From positions 1,891,501 through 1,955,500 of the forward strand of contig NZ_JBEWTB010000002.1 in assembly GCF_040549045.1 (NCBI RefSeq): a stretch of DNA of 64,000 nucleotides. Reading direction: 5' to 3'. The notes under the pieces were generated by a model. That model saw only the letters and a list, made by a program, of their open reading frames with translations. It made no database searches and had not been told where the DNA came from. The position numbers and the translations under genes were made by a program. Positions 55,145 through 64,000 of the stretch are shown one piece after another (the stretch's first letter is position 1; the number at the start of each line of letters is the position of its first letter). Source of the stretch: Endozoicomonas sp. NE40 (GTDB taxonomy: Bacteria; Pseudomonadota; Gammaproteobacteria; Pseudomonadales; Endozoicomonadaceae).

Positions 55145-56197
55145 TTAACAACAGGTACCAGCAAGCTCTCTATCGTCGCACCCGGGTGAGCAATCAAAAG
55201 GACCATAATGAACTTTCCGGGTGCCATGGATCGTGAAGTGCGCCCCTAACCGGGTGTTTTGCAGCATGGCGGCCGTATTGCCGCACACTCTTACAGGCTT
55301 GCCCGTTATAAAGCGATGATGGTCATCCAGTTGAAAAGAGTGTGGATACCCGGATACGGTTCCTTTGTAGGCGGCTATCTGGCCGTAGTCTTCACAAATA
55401 TCTTCAAGGTTATCCAGTTTAAACGCCCGTATTGTCATGGAGTAAAATGCAATACCGCCTATTTTCGCTTCTATCTCGGGATTATTAATGGTCACAGGCG
55501 CTTTGGATAACAAACGGTAGTCAGGGCAACCCAGTTCATTTAAAAGACGCCTGAAGTCTTCAATGTACAGAGCCCCGCTCAGGCACTCGCCAAGAAGAAC
55601 AGGGTCGCCCTTTAGTGACTCAGGTATTCGCTGACCGGAAAAAACATCTGAAAAGAGCAATTCCCCTCCCGGCTTAAGAACCCGAAAAATTTCTTTAAAA
55701 ACCTCTCTTTTATAGGGCGAAAGATTGATGACACAGTTTGAAACAACCACATCAACCGACTCGCTCTCAATCCCCAGCCATTGCAACTTTTCAATATAAC
55801 CTGACTTGAACTCAACATTAGGCGCCTGTTGAAAGCCCAGTTTCTCCATCATTGAGGGCAGATAGCGCCTGGCGACAGACAGTTGTTCATCGGTCATATC
55901 AACACCGATGACCAGACCATTTTTACCCACCAGCCCTGAAAGAATATAAGTATCCCTGCCGGTGCCGCAACCAAGATCAAGCACGGTACACCCGTCCAGA
56001 GACGCTGGAATAGGCGAGCCGCAGCCGTAAAACCGGTCAGTAATTTCCTGATCTATAAGCTTCAGAATGTTCCGGGCGGGCAAAGGCATTGTGTTGGACT
56101 CAGAACAGCAGGCATTGGTTTTAAGATCCCCGGTTCCGGAAAGAACACGACCATAATACTCTTTGAGAGTTTCGTGATTATGGGACAGATTTTTCAT
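55145..56197 (-). CDS. Arsenite methyltransferase-like SAM enzyme
   Basis: A 350-residue SAM-dependent methyltransferase. Near the N-terminus LKEYYGRVLSGTGDLKTNACC matches the characteristic start of arsenite methyltransferases; the SAM motif is VLDLGCGTGRDTYILS. Conserved cysteines appear at NACC, the VVVSNCVINL segment and GECLSGAL, matching the arsenic-binding set of As3MT-type enzymes. It would methylate arsenite to volatile or less toxic forms. ATG at 56197 has AAAGG upstream; one fifteen codons earlier is less likely. No ars operon genes are adjacent. Confidence 0.83.
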   Translation of the reverse strand: MKNLSHNHETLKEYYGRVLSGTGDLKTNACCSESNTMPLPARNILKLIDQEITDRFYGCGSPIPASLDGCTVLDLGCGTGRDTYILSGLVGKNGLVIGVDMTDEQLSVARRYLPSMMEKLGFQQAPNVEFKSGYIEKLQWLGIESESVDVVVSNCVINLSPYKREVFKEIFRVLKPGGELLFSDVFSGQRIPESLKGDPVLLGECLSGALYIEDFRRLLNELGCPDYRLLSKAPVTINNPEIEAKIGGIAFYSMTIRAFKLDNLEDICEDYGQIAAYKGTVSGYPHSFQLDDHHRFITGKPVRVCGNTAAMLQNTRLGAHFTIHGTRKVHYGPFDCSPGCDDRELAGTCC

Positions 56198-56370
56198 CGT
56201 GTTTACCTTTACACAGAACCGCCCTGAACAAACCATGACCAAGTTTAGTCCAGAATATCTCAGCCCTGCCTGACCATGGCTTATAAAATACTCCGACAGC
56301 CTGATATGATGAACGAGTTGCCAAAGTCGTTAACTCCAGCATCAAGGCGACCCGGAACCGGTACCAGCAT

Positions 56371-57525
56371 ATGTCAGATAACATTCAGCCTGATCTGCGA
56401 TCAGCCCTTTCACGTCTCATTCAGCTGCCTTCTGTCAGCTCTACCCAGCCGGCACTGGATATGGGTAATCTGCCTGTTATCCATGAACTGGCCAGCTGGT
56501 TTGAAAGCATGGGGTTTCAGTGTGAAATCATGCCGGTTCCGGAACTCTTCGGGAAAGCCAACCTTATTGCTACTCTGGGACAGGGTCCCGGGGGGCTGGT
56601 TCTGGCAGGGCACACAGACACGGTTCCCTACAACGAGCAGCTCTGGCAAACCGATCCATTCAGGCTGGTAGAAAAAAATAATCGTTTCTATGGGCTTGGC
56701 AGTTGTGACATGAAGGGCTTTTTTCCACTGATTATGGAAGCCGCCAGAGAGTTTGCCGCAGGCGATCTGAAAGCCCCTCTGATTGTCCTTGCTACAGCAG
56801 ACGAAGAGTCTTCCATGTCGGGAGCTAGGGCTCTGGTGACAGCAGGACGTCCAAAGGCTCGTTATGCCGTAATCGGTGAACCCACCGGCTTAACACCAAT
56901 TTATATGCACAAAGGCATTATGATGGAACGCATCCGGGTGGTTGGTCAGTCAGGACATTCCAGCAACCCGGCGCTGGGAAAAAACGCGTTGGAAACCACA
57001 CACAAAGTGATTTCCGAAGTGATGGCTTTTCGGGCAGAACTGGCTGAGCAATATAATAACCCCGGATTTACCATTCCATCACCCACCATGAACCTTGGCT
57101 GTATCCATGGTGGTGACAACCCCAACCGTATCTGCGGGCAGTGCGAACTGGATTTTGATGTCCGGCTATTACCCGGTATGGAAAGCAATGAAGTTCGTTT
57201 AAAACTCAATAACAGACTGCAACCCATTGCCCGTGCCGATGGCGTAGAACTGAATCTGGAACCGATTCAGGCCTGTGTTGACCCCTTTTCAGGTCTTGCC
57301 GACTCCGAACTGGTCAAAACCTGTGAAGCCCTGACCGGACATAAAGCCCAGTCTGCTGTGTTCACAACAGAAGCGCCTTTTTTCAGTCAGATGGGAATGG
57401 ACACGGTTGTTCTGGGTCCCGGTGATATTGATCAGGCTCATCAGCCGGACGAATTCCTTGCCCTTGACCGAATTGAACCCACAATAAGTTTGCTAAAAGC
57501 CCTGATCAGGCAGTATTGTCTCTAG
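56371..57525 (+). CDS. argE: Acetylornithine deacetylase ArgE
   Basis: A 384-residue M20-family metallopeptidase. The metal site is visible: His in LAGHTDTVP, aspartate in GLGSCDMKGF, the acidic pair in ATADEESSM, and GEPTGLTP. The dimerisation domain follows (GQSGHSSNPALGKNALE). It removes the acetyl group from N-acetylornithine in arginine biosynthesis. It is followed by argA after a MITE-like insert, so the two genes belong to the same pathway. Confidence 0.92.
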   Translation: MSDNIQPDLRSALSRLIQLPSVSSTQPALDMGNLPVIHELASWFESMGFQCEIMPVPELFGKANLIATLGQGPGGLVLAGHTDTVPYNEQLWQTDPFRLVEKNNRFYGLGSCDMKGFFPLIMEAAREFAAGDLKAPLIVLATADEESSMSGARALVTAGRPKARYAVIGEPTGLTPIYMHKGIMMERIRVVGQSGHSSNPALGKNALETTHKVISEVMAFRAELAEQYNNPGFTIPSPTMNLGCIHGGDNPNRICGQCELDFDVRLLPGMESNEVRLKLNNRLQPIARADGVELNLEPIQACVDPFSGLADSELVKTCEALTGHKAQSAVFTTEAPFFSQMGMDTVVLGPGDIDQAHQPDEFLALDRIEPTISLLKALIRQYCL

Positions 57526-57686
57526 GAGCCTGTCGGACTTAAGACTGTCCTACTGCGGTTGCAATAAATTGGTCTAAAAATTCCTGCTTTCTCGTTGAAT
57601 AGCTCGCTATTCGCCTCAAAATCAGAAATTTTCATCCTCAATTTCTTGCAATCCTTGCTACGGACGCTTAAGTCCGACAGGCTCCT
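57524..57686. repeat. MITE-like element with 20-bp terminal inverted repeats between argE and argA
   Basis: AGGAGCCTGTCGGACTTAAG at 57524-57543 is a perfect inverse of CTTAAGTCCGACAGGCTCCT at 57667-57686. The 123-base interior has an internal palindrome (GAATAGCTCGCTATTC) and no gene. The argE stop codon overlaps the left end. The form suggests a small non-autonomous mobile or dispersed repeat, but its copy number cannot be judged from one window. Confidence 0.8.
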
Positions 57687-57754
57687 GGAAATACAGTCTG
57701 GCTACATGAAGTAGCCAGTCAATTAACGAAGAATGATAAATATCTGGCCAACCT

Positions 57755-59078
57755 GTGAATGATTTCAGCACCGAGTATGTAAAATTTTTTCGTCAGTCTT
57801 CTCCCTATATCCATGCCCACCATGGCAAAACATTTGTCATCACACTGGGGGGAGAGGCTCTGGCCCATGAAAATCTGACGAACATAATCAACGACATTGC
57901 CCTGCTGAGCAGTCTTGGGGTACGCATGGTGCTGGTGTATGGCGCTCGCCCCCAGATCGAAAGCCGACTGAAAGAAAAAGGGCTTAAGTCAAACTATTAC
58001 CAGAATCGTCGTATTACCGACAAACAAAGCCTTGAGTGCGTCATGGATGCCGTTGGCAACCTGAGGGCGCTGATTGAGTCGCGTCTGTCTTCCAGCCTGG
58101 TCAATTCCCCCATGCAGGGTGCCAGCATCCGTGTTGCCAGTGGTAACTTTGTGATCGCTAAACCACTGGGCGTGCTTGACGGAAATGATTTTCAGCATAC
58201 GGGCGGAGTACGCCGCATTGATGATAAGGCCATCCACCAGCTGTTGGACAATGAATACATTGTATTACTACCCTGCCTTGGTCTCTCACCAACAGGCGAA
58301 GTGTTCAATATTGAAGTCGAAGAACTGGCAACCCATACCGCCATTCATTTGAAAGCTGAAAAGCTGATTCTGTTTGGAAAGCAGGGGGGGATTACCAACG
58401 AAGACGGCCAGTTAATCAGTCAGCTATCTCCAGCCACTGCAAACCAGTATCTGGAAAAGCTGGAAAAGCAGGGTGGTCAGATTCATCTTACACGTCTACT
58501 GTCTTCTGCCATCAATGCCTGCCTTGATGGCGTAGAGCGAGCCCAGATGGTGAACTTTCAGGAAGACGGTTCCCTGTTGCTGGAGCTGTTTACCCGGGAT
58601 GGCAGAGGCACGATGGTGTCCCGCGATCGTTATGAGGAAATCCGTACGGCCACCATTGAGGATGTTACCGGCATTCTTGAACTGATCAGACCTCTGGAAG
58701 AAGCGGGTGTTCTCAGGCGCCGGTCCAGAAAAGAGCTGGAGCGTGAAATCAGCCTGTTCCGGGTTATTGATCTTGATGGCACCATTATTGGTTGCGCAGC
58801 TATTCACCCTTTCCCCGGAAAGAAAGCAGCCGAGCTGGCCTGCCTGGTGGTGCATCCTGAATATCGTAGAGACAAGCGGGGCGACAGCCTGCTGGAAGCC
58901 ATTGTAGAACAGGCAAAACAGCAAAAACTTGAACAGGTTTTTGTTTTAACCACGCAAACCGTTCACTGGTTTATGGAGCGTGGTTTTTAAAGAAGTTGAT
59001 GCCAATGCACTGCCACCTGAGAAAAGGCAGCAGTACAACGTTAAGCGGCAGTCAAAAATACTGGTTCTTGCCATGTGA
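57755..59078 (+). CDS. argA: N-acetylglutamate synthase ArgA, frameshifted near the C-terminus
   Basis: The 440-residue enzyme is obtained by reading across one extra T at 58984-58988 (five T for four). The kinase-like domain opens with KTFVITLGGEALAHENL and the catalytic GNAT domain runs through CLVVHPEYRRDKRGDSLLEA and HWFMERGF. The last 30 residues (KEVDANALPPEKRQQYNVK) lie in the other frame; with them the length fits the 443-residue E. coli enzyme. As read, the protein lacks these residues. It acetylates glutamate in the first committed step to arginine and pairs with argE upstream. Confidence 0.88.
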
Positions 59079-59109
59079 CATTACATGACCTGCACTGTGT
59101 TTATTGCCC

Positions 59110-60720
59110 TTACGGCTGCATGTAATAGGATATATCTTCTTCAATGGGCTTATTAATAATGATACCTGATGGATTCAAAGTTGCAGCTTCCGGTACGTCC
59201 TGATCTGCAACTTTTTTATCCTGATGAAGGGTGTTTATAGTGATCTTATTTTTTATTTCGTAATCATTAGCCTTGGCATAGGCATAGCCCGGTGTCCAGG
59301 TGGCGGGATGGGGTTTTCCATTCTGAACAAATGACTTAACAATAACCAGATTATGATATCGCTGTATGCCAAAATGTTTAAGCAGAGAAACCATATACGT
59401 CAAAGTGCCACAATTTTTGTCCCTTTCAATGTTCTGAATTGAACCACTGTATTTAAAATCAGATGCTTTAGTGACAACTCTCGGCACAACAGGCTGTGAA
59501 AGTGATTTTTCAAAAAAAGAAAACAGATTAACACCATCATCCATTTCATTTCTATTCAGCATTAAGTCCAGATAACTTAGAGAGTGGTGCTCACAGGAAT
59601 AATAAGCAGCCATTTCAAATTGCCACAAGGTCAGGTGGGAACGAAGCCCCATATGAACGGTATAGTCGTAAAAGTAACCACTCAAATAATAAGTATCAGG
59701 CATTTCCCAGCTATATACCCTATCGCCAGACCGCCAGAAAACCCGCTTCCCATACTTATCATCGTCTTCTTTTGGAAACAGGCTATCCATCGCTTGTTGG
59801 CATTCAAAATAATTAGCAGTTTCAAACCTACCTTTACTCCATCCTTCACAAGGGGAATCATTTTTAAATTTTTCCTTATAGTTTTTATAAGCCTTCTTTA
59901 GTCCAAACCCCAACTTAGATTCAGCCATCACTTTGTTGACGTTCTTCTGGATAAGGCCATGTTCAAAAAACAATAAAGCCTTATCATCTATTTTCTCAAG
60001 GGAAAAACTTTTGTTGAATAACTTTATGTTGTCTGTATCTATTTCTGATTTCAAGCTCACAGCCACTTGAGTAGAACTTCCACCTAGTTCAACAATACCG
60101 TAAGACTCCTCAGGATTATCAAGTTTCCCATAAATGTAATTTACTCCCAGCCAGTTGTAGGCACCTTCCATTGAACCATCAAGCACTTTCATTTCAATAT
60201 CATATTTACTTCCATCTACGCCAAAATGCTCAAGCTTTTTCCTGATCTCTCCAAACACTTTCTTTGCGTTCTCTTTATCCGTTCTTTTACCTGCGGTTGC
60301 TCCAAGAAAAAAAGATGACTTGCAATTAACACCACAATTCTCTTCTTTCAGCAGGTTTGCTATCAGTTGTGCAGATTTATCGGTAATTCCACCATGTTTC
60401 AAGCTCAGGGAACTGGCTTCGTGCATAGGCGACTGTTTTATTAATCGAAATTCTTCATGATTATAATTTCTGCCAAACAAAAAAGACACAACCCTTGACC
60501 CTGTGCTGCCATCATCCAGCACAACGATTTTACGGGCTTCCTGATATTGCATACCCTCTTCAAAAGAAGCGTCTTCAGCAGAAGCCATAAAAGACAGAGG
60601 CAACAACAAAATCATAAGATGTTGCAAACTACGGGGAGCAAGCGAAAAAAACTGCCGGTACGTCATTGCACTTTTCAACGCGTATAGTACCCAATGAAGC
60701 CGCAAAGGAAATAAAAGCAT
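59110..60720 (-). CDS. CD39/GDA1-family nucleoside triphosphate diphosphohydrolase (apyrase), exported
   Basis: A 536-residue ecto-apyrase-like protein. Apyrase conserved regions appear in order: IVVLDDGSTGSRVVSF (near 70), FFLGATAGKRT (137-147), LDGSMEGAYNWLGVNY (180-195) and GIVELGGSSTQVAV (208-221). A hydrophobic segment (LMILLLPLSFMASAED) at residues 35-50 should direct export; the true start may be at ATG 60666. It would hydrolyse extracellular ATP/ADP. Such genes are common in eukaryotes and rare in bacteria, and in Legionella a related one supports infection. The gene is AT-rich and isolated, consistent with transfer. Confidence 0.85.
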   Translation of the reverse strand: MLLFPLRLHWVLYALKSAMTYRQFFSLAPRSLQHLMILLLPLSFMASAEDASFEEGMQYQEARKIVVLDDGSTGSRVVSFLFGRNYNHEEFRLIKQSPMHEASSLSLKHGGITDKSAQLIANLLKEENCGVNCKSSFFLGATAGKRTDKENAKKVFGEIRKKLEHFGVDGSKYDIEMKVLDGSMEGAYNWLGVNYIYGKLDNPEESYGIVELGGSSTQVAVSLKSEIDTDNIKLFNKSFSLEKIDDKALLFFEHGLIQKNVNKVMAESKLGFGLKKAYKNYKEKFKNDSPCEGWSKGRFETANYFECQQAMDSLFPKEDDDKYGKRVFWRSGDRVYSWEMPDTYYLSGYFYDYTVHMGLRSHLTLWQFEMAAYYSCEHHSLSYLDLMLNRNEMDDGVNLFSFFEKSLSQPVVPRVVTKASDFKYSGSIQNIERDKNCGTLTYMVSLLKHFGIQRYHNLVIVKSFVQNGKPHPATWTPGYAYAKANDYEIKNKITINTLHQDKKVADQDVPEAATLNPSGIIINKPIEEDISYYMQP

Positions 60721-60779
60721 AATTAACTCTTGTTCTTTCTATCTTTTAAATTCAGAAGCCTAAAAGATAGTCCAGAAAG

Positions 60780-60796
60780 AATTATTCGCCAGCGAT
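60780..60796. repeat. 17-bp direct repeat, copy 1
   Basis: AATTATTCGCCAGCGAT is identical to 61707-61723. Both copies cover the last codons (IAGE, stop) of minus-strand frames. The repeats flank the GNAT gene at 61099-61695. Confidence 0.85.
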
Positions 60797-61005
60797 GACA
60801 TCGACTGCCCCGGAAACATCAGTCACTTTGACGACCAGGGACAAATAAAAATGCTTCTCGGGATGAGCCTGCACAGAGGGCTTTAGATTGCGACAAGTAT
60901 AAAAACCATACTCTTCTACCAGAAATACAGTCTGCTCGTTTTCTGCTTCGGAGTTAAGTCGGAGTCGATATCTCGCTCAATGACTTTGAATTTACACTTG
61001 CTCAT
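60782..61005 (-). pseudogene. Small frameshifted protein sharing its last codons with the large gene at 61709
   Basis: Two minus-strand frames join across a four-A run (T4 at 60939-60942 on the plus strand): one A more gives a 74-residue protein starting MSKCKFKVIERDIDSD and ending SGAVDVIAGE. As read, the first frame stops after about 35 codons. No ribosome binding site is strong and I know no family. Its last codons and stop match the 3' end of the large gene. It may be a broken small gene, and the identical end may simply be a repeat-mediated duplication. Confidence 0.4.
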
Positions 61006-61098
61006 GGCTATAAATAGTATCGGTACTGTAATTGGCATTTCTCCCGTTTGGGGTAATTAATTCTGATAGAGTGCCACGGCAATTGAAGGAGTTCTCTA

Positions 61099-61695
61099 AT
61101 GAGCTTTCTGTATAATGCATGCTCTGACCGTTGTTATTTTAAACATAAAAAAAGTAAAAGGGTTTTCCAGCTTGAGCGAATTATTACAGATTGCAGCAAT
61201 AATAACCTGATATTGCGGTTCTATGAGGGTGAAACTGAAACAGGTTCTTTGACAGCAGGTTTTGGAGATAATCCCAGAATAAAAGAGGAGTTCGGAAAAT
61301 TTTATTTGGAGGACATTTTTTTCAAAAACAACTATCAAGGTATTGGGCTAGGCAATCTTTCGATCTATTTGTTAATAATGGAAGTGCGCGTTAATGGTGG
61401 TGAATATTTATATGTTAGCGCTCCCTATCTGTCAGCATTAGGCTTTTATATAGGTATAGGTTTTTATCCGGACCCTGATGAAGCAGCTTTGCAACAGCCT
61501 AAAGATCGTGCAAATGCCACCAGGAAGTCTGCACAGGGATTCGGTGATTTTACTCGCCTGTTTCTTAATGAAAGGCTTAACTCAGCCAAATACTTTGGCA
61601 TGTGGAAGGGCTCCGTTGAAATTATAAAAGCGAATATTTCGGAAAAGGTGTTGACTCAGTTTGAAGCTTATTACCAAAAGCCTTCCGTTGGTTAG
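61099..61695 (+). CDS. GNAT family N-acetyltransferase-like protein
   Basis: A 198-residue protein. The acetyl-CoA motif is in LEDIFFKNNYQGIGLGNLSI, matching the QxxGxG core, and the C-terminal GNAT signature appears as LSALGFYIGIGFYPDPDE. Substrate unknown. AAGGAG lies seven bases before the ATG. It is AT-rich relative to the housekeeping genes and is flanked by 17-bp direct repeats, so it may have arrived with them. It runs opposite to the genes on both sides. Confidence 0.75.
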   Translation: MSFLYNACSDRCYFKHKKSKRVFQLERIITDCSNNNLILRFYEGETETGSLTAGFGDNPRIKEEFGKFYLEDIFFKNNYQGIGLGNLSIYLLIMEVRVNGGEYLYVSAPYLSALGFYIGIGFYPDPDEAALQQPKDRANATRKSAQGFGDFTRLFLNERLNSAKYFGMWKGSVEIIKANISEKVLTQFEAYYQKPSVG

Positions 61696-61706
61696 TTTAA
61701 AACTAA

Positions 61707-61723
61707 AATTATTCGCCAGCGAT
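61707..61723. repeat. 17-bp direct repeat, copy 2
   Basis: Same sequence and orientation as 60780-60796, about 930 bases away. It forms the stop and final codons of the large gene that ends at 61709. Confidence 0.85.
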
Positions 61724-64000
61724 AATATCTGCCATTCTTGAATCAAGATACTGTGTTTTGGTTTGAATACTACGATGCAGCTCACCAACAGCACCAGCCA
61801 TCATCTCCCTGACCCAGAACTCATACTTTTTCCGTTTCAGGATCATGATAGCGGCTTCATATTCATCCATATATTCATAGGGCCTGGCGTATGGATTTTT
61901 GTCACTCAGCTCCTTTTGCAATTTCATCTCATCCATAAGTTCTTTGTGATATTTGTGCAGTTTAAGCACCTTTTCAACAAAGTCTGGTAACTTGTCTTTC
62001 GCAAGACGCCGAGTGGTATTAACCTCTTCACGCCCCGTTCGGAACCTCTGCCAGGGACCAAACCCTGTTTTTGCCTTTTTTCCTTTTTTAATCGCTTCAA
62101 AACGGTGTTTATTGATTCTCGTATTCACCTGTTCCAGTACAAAATCCACGGTAAAGAAAAAGCCAAACGTTGCCAGTCCTTCAAAAGAGGGTTTTGGCAT
62201 CAGTGGCATGACTTCCAGCCTTGGGGCACCCTGAATACTGGACCACCCCAGTTTCAATCCATGAGTAAGCGTTGAATTAACCGTATCTTTTATCAGCTTC
62301 AGCATGTAAAGGCCAACCCCGTCCTTGGCAACATGGGCAGCGGTTTCAGCGTGACGATTCAGCATTTCTCTGTCATTGCCATTGCTGGCCAGCTCCGGCA
62401 TTTCCTGATCGATGATCTGCTGATATTCTTCCAGCGTCTGCTGTCGCTGTACGGCTGGTACGCCACTTTTTTTTGAAAGCTGTGGGAAAATACTTTTCAG
62501 CCAGTCCGACTTGTTTGTGACCAGGTGAAATGCCCTTTCAGTAACTCTGGGATCATTGGCAGCCCGGTTAAACAGCGCCTCTCGCCGGGCAGGGTTCATT
62601 CTGGCAAACCTGGCGTCCCACAAGTCACTGACGCTGTTTTCCCACTCCCTGTCCATTCGGCCAAGGTCTGCTGTAACAGTGGTATAAAGAATATCGTATA
62701 ACCTGAAAGCCTTCCTGACATTCTCACGCCGGTGCAAATAACGGGCTCTACCTTCTTCCAGCTTTATTAAGTCATCCAGAGTGTGAGCATCGGGATTCAT
62801 TGCCAGGCGGGCCTGTGCATCTTTTTCCAGTTCAGCATAAGCGTTATAAATGCGCGCAAGTGTTTCATGGCTGCATATATAACGCAGGCTACGCATAAAC
62901 ACTCTGAACTTCTTCTCATCCAGCTCGCTGATAAAATCAAATTCGGAACCATCCAGCTTAAAATCTCCAGACATCTGCATTTTCTGAATCGCCTTAAGCG
63001 CCCGCACCATTCTCACGGCATGGGTAATGCCGCTCCAGAGAGCGTAGTAGCCAAAGTAGTAAACAAGGTTCAGCACCGCCGCCATACCACCACTGCCCAC
63101 ACCGAGAAAAAAGGTACTGAATAGAGTGCCTAACGTACCAATAAGGGCTTCTTTCTTGTTTCTGAGCGCTTTACGCTTTAACCGGTTAAGCAGGTCATGA
63201 CGGGGAATTTTTATTCCTTTGCCATTGTCGACTACCGTTCTGATGTACTGTTTATCTTCACGATCCAACTCGTAGCGGGTATTCCCCGGCCGCTCCAGCC
63301 CCGGAGGCGTTGAAGCGGGACTGCGCCGGTCAAATTCCATAAAACCGGCAGGTTTGTCTGGATAATCCATCTGCGCCCGTTCAGGGGCGGACGGTTCACT
63401 GAAGTGCCAGCGAATCCGGTTTTTGACTTCAAGAATGCGCTCAAAAGTAATGTCCCGGTCTTTTCGCAACTCCTGAGAGTCAGCAATTTCAGCAACAACA
63501 TCCTCAGCGGTTTCCCGGTCCACCCTGTAATGACGAACCACAGTATCAACAAAGTGAGGAATCAGCGCTCTCTCCAGAAAGCCGGTTGGCAGACTCCGGT
63601 CTTGAGAAAGAAAACGATAAGCCAACTCCGTGCTTGAGAGATCAATGTCCGCCTTGATAGCCTCCAGTATATTTGGCCGAACGGATCGGGAGCCTCCCGC
63701 AAGCACTTCGTGCTTTTGATCATTGATGGTCTTGCGCTGAACCTCGCCAATACCATGCAGGTGCATCACACAGGCAATTTCGTAATCCTTGATATTGCGG
63801 TGAAACTCATCGGGAATCCGGCTCCAGGCTTCTTTGCAAAATGAATCATACAGGCCCAGAGCGCGATCAGCAGAGGGTTTGCCAAACAGTAAGCGCTTAA
63901 CACCACGGGACAGGGAAGCCAGGGCTGAGACAAGATGCCCCTTCCAGGTCTGATATTCCGAAACTTCCAGCTCGCGGCTGTTCGGATTTGATAGGGGCGG
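61709..64000 (-). CDS. Large hypothetical protein, partial at the right edge
   Basis: The frame stays open from the stop at 61709 to the window end, giving at least 763 residues; the N-terminus lies outside. I do not recognise a family. About one hydrophobic segment is visible in the middle (IGTLGTLFSTFFLGVGSGG and NLVYYFGYYALWSGI), with long basic helical flanks, many R and K, and a C-terminus MADIIAGE. An internal GTG at 63769 is not needed as a start. It may be a membrane-inserting or host-directed protein, but nothing in the sequence proves it. Length and style resemble the partial gene at the left edge only loosely. Confidence 0.7.
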   Translation of the reverse strand, partial: PPLSNPNSRELEVSEYQTWKGHLVSALASLSRGVKRLLFGKPSADRALGLYDSFCKEAWSRIPDEFHRNIKDYEIACVMHLHGIGEVQRKTINDQKHEVLAGGSRSVRPNILEAIKADIDLSSTELAYRFLSQDRSLPTGFLERALIPHFVDTVVRHYRVDRETAEDVVAEIADSQELRKDRDITFERILEVKNRIRWHFSEPSAPERAQMDYPDKPAGFMEFDRRSPASTPPGLERPGNTRYELDREDKQYIRTVVDNGKGIKIPRHDLLNRLKRKALRNKKEALIGTLGTLFSTFFLGVGSGGMAAVLNLVYYFGYYALWSGITHAVRMVRALKAIQKMQMSGDFKLDGSEFDFISELDEKKFRVFMRSLRYICSHETLARIYNAYAELEKDAQARLAMNPDAHTLDDLIKLEEGRARYLHRRENVRKAFRLYDILYTTVTADLGRMDREWENSVSDLWDARFARMNPARREALFNRAANDPRVTERAFHLVTNKSDWLKSIFPQLSKKSGVPAVQRQQTLEEYQQIIDQEMPELASNGNDREMLNRHAETAAHVAKDGVGLYMLKLIKDTVNSTLTHGLKLGWSSIQGAPRLEVMPLMPKPSFEGLATFGFFFTVDFVLEQVNTRINKHRFEAIKKGKKAKTGFGPWQRFRTGREEVNTTRRLAKDKLPDFVEKVLKLHKYHKELMDEMKLQKELSDKNPYARPYEYMDEYEAAIMILKRKKYEFWVREMMAGAVGELHRSIQTKTQYLDSRMADIIAGE

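Overview
The window looks like a chromosome segment of a host-associated marine gammaproteobacterium. The best guess is a member of the Endozoicomonas group (Oceanospirillales), inferred from gammaproteobacterial synteny combined with several eukaryote-like genes. The gammaproteobacterial blocks are ftsY-ftsE-ftsX-rpoH, ygfB-ubiH-ubiI, a ZapB-like gene-zapA-6S RNA, and glnK-amtB under sigma-54/NtrC control. The eukaryote-like genes encode a secreted RING-finger protein, a five-finger C2H2 zinc-finger protein, a protein with nuclear-localisation-like basic clusters, a CD39-type apyrase, a histidine acid phosphatase and a YopT-like cysteine protease. No database search was possible, so the genus is an inference.

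Layout. 0-9 kb: a minus-strand redox/transport cluster (rhodanese, FAD/Fe-S oxidoreductase, CCG-type Fe-S protein, TVP38 membrane protein, then a YnjB-C-D-like ABC transporter and a CDP-alcohol phosphatidyltransferase), resembling an expanded ynjBCDEF locus. 9-17.5 kb: a deleted phosphonoacetate hydrolase relic, LysE exporter, Omp85-like barrel, MATE pump, AraC regulator, OFA-type MFS transporter, a frame-broken CRP/FNR regulator and a TauE exporter. 17.4-22.5 kb: amtB/glnK with a textbook nitrogen promoter, two unrecognised exported proteins and ubiK. 22.7-29.5 kb: comM-like ATPase, rpoH, ftsX, ftsE, ftsY (with 33 perfect hexanucleotide repeats) and rsmD. 29.6-39.3 kb: the RING protein, 5-oxoprolinase genes pxpABC, malate dehydrogenase, the NLS-like protein and the zinc-finger protein. 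39.5-49.8 kb: housekeeping genes (aldehyde dehydrogenase, coaD, ferredoxin, ubiquinone hydroxylases, ygfB, zapA, 6S RNA) and a histidine acid phosphatase. 49.8-64 kb: a lone GspE-type ATPase, the C58-like protease, CYTH triphosphatase, a phosphate transporter with its regulator, an arsenite methyltransferase-like enzyme, argE and argA separated by a MITE-like element, apyrase, a GNAT acetyltransferase and a large unrecognised protein that runs off the right edge.

Two themes stand out. First, genes whose products look built to act on or in a eukaryotic host are scattered among housekeeping genes. They cover ubiquitin-ligase-like, nuclear or DNA-binding-like, purinergic and protease functions. 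The densest pair is the NLS-like and C2H2 genes at 36.8-39.3 kb. Second, seven reading frames, several of them core genes (argA, rsmD, the phosphate transporter, pxpB, a ZapB-like gene, a CRP-type regulator and a small ORF), are each broken by one base, nearly always in a homopolymer. Systematic sequencing or assembly error would explain this most simply; real decay or phase variation remains possible. Full-length products are described by reading across these indels, and each is flagged.
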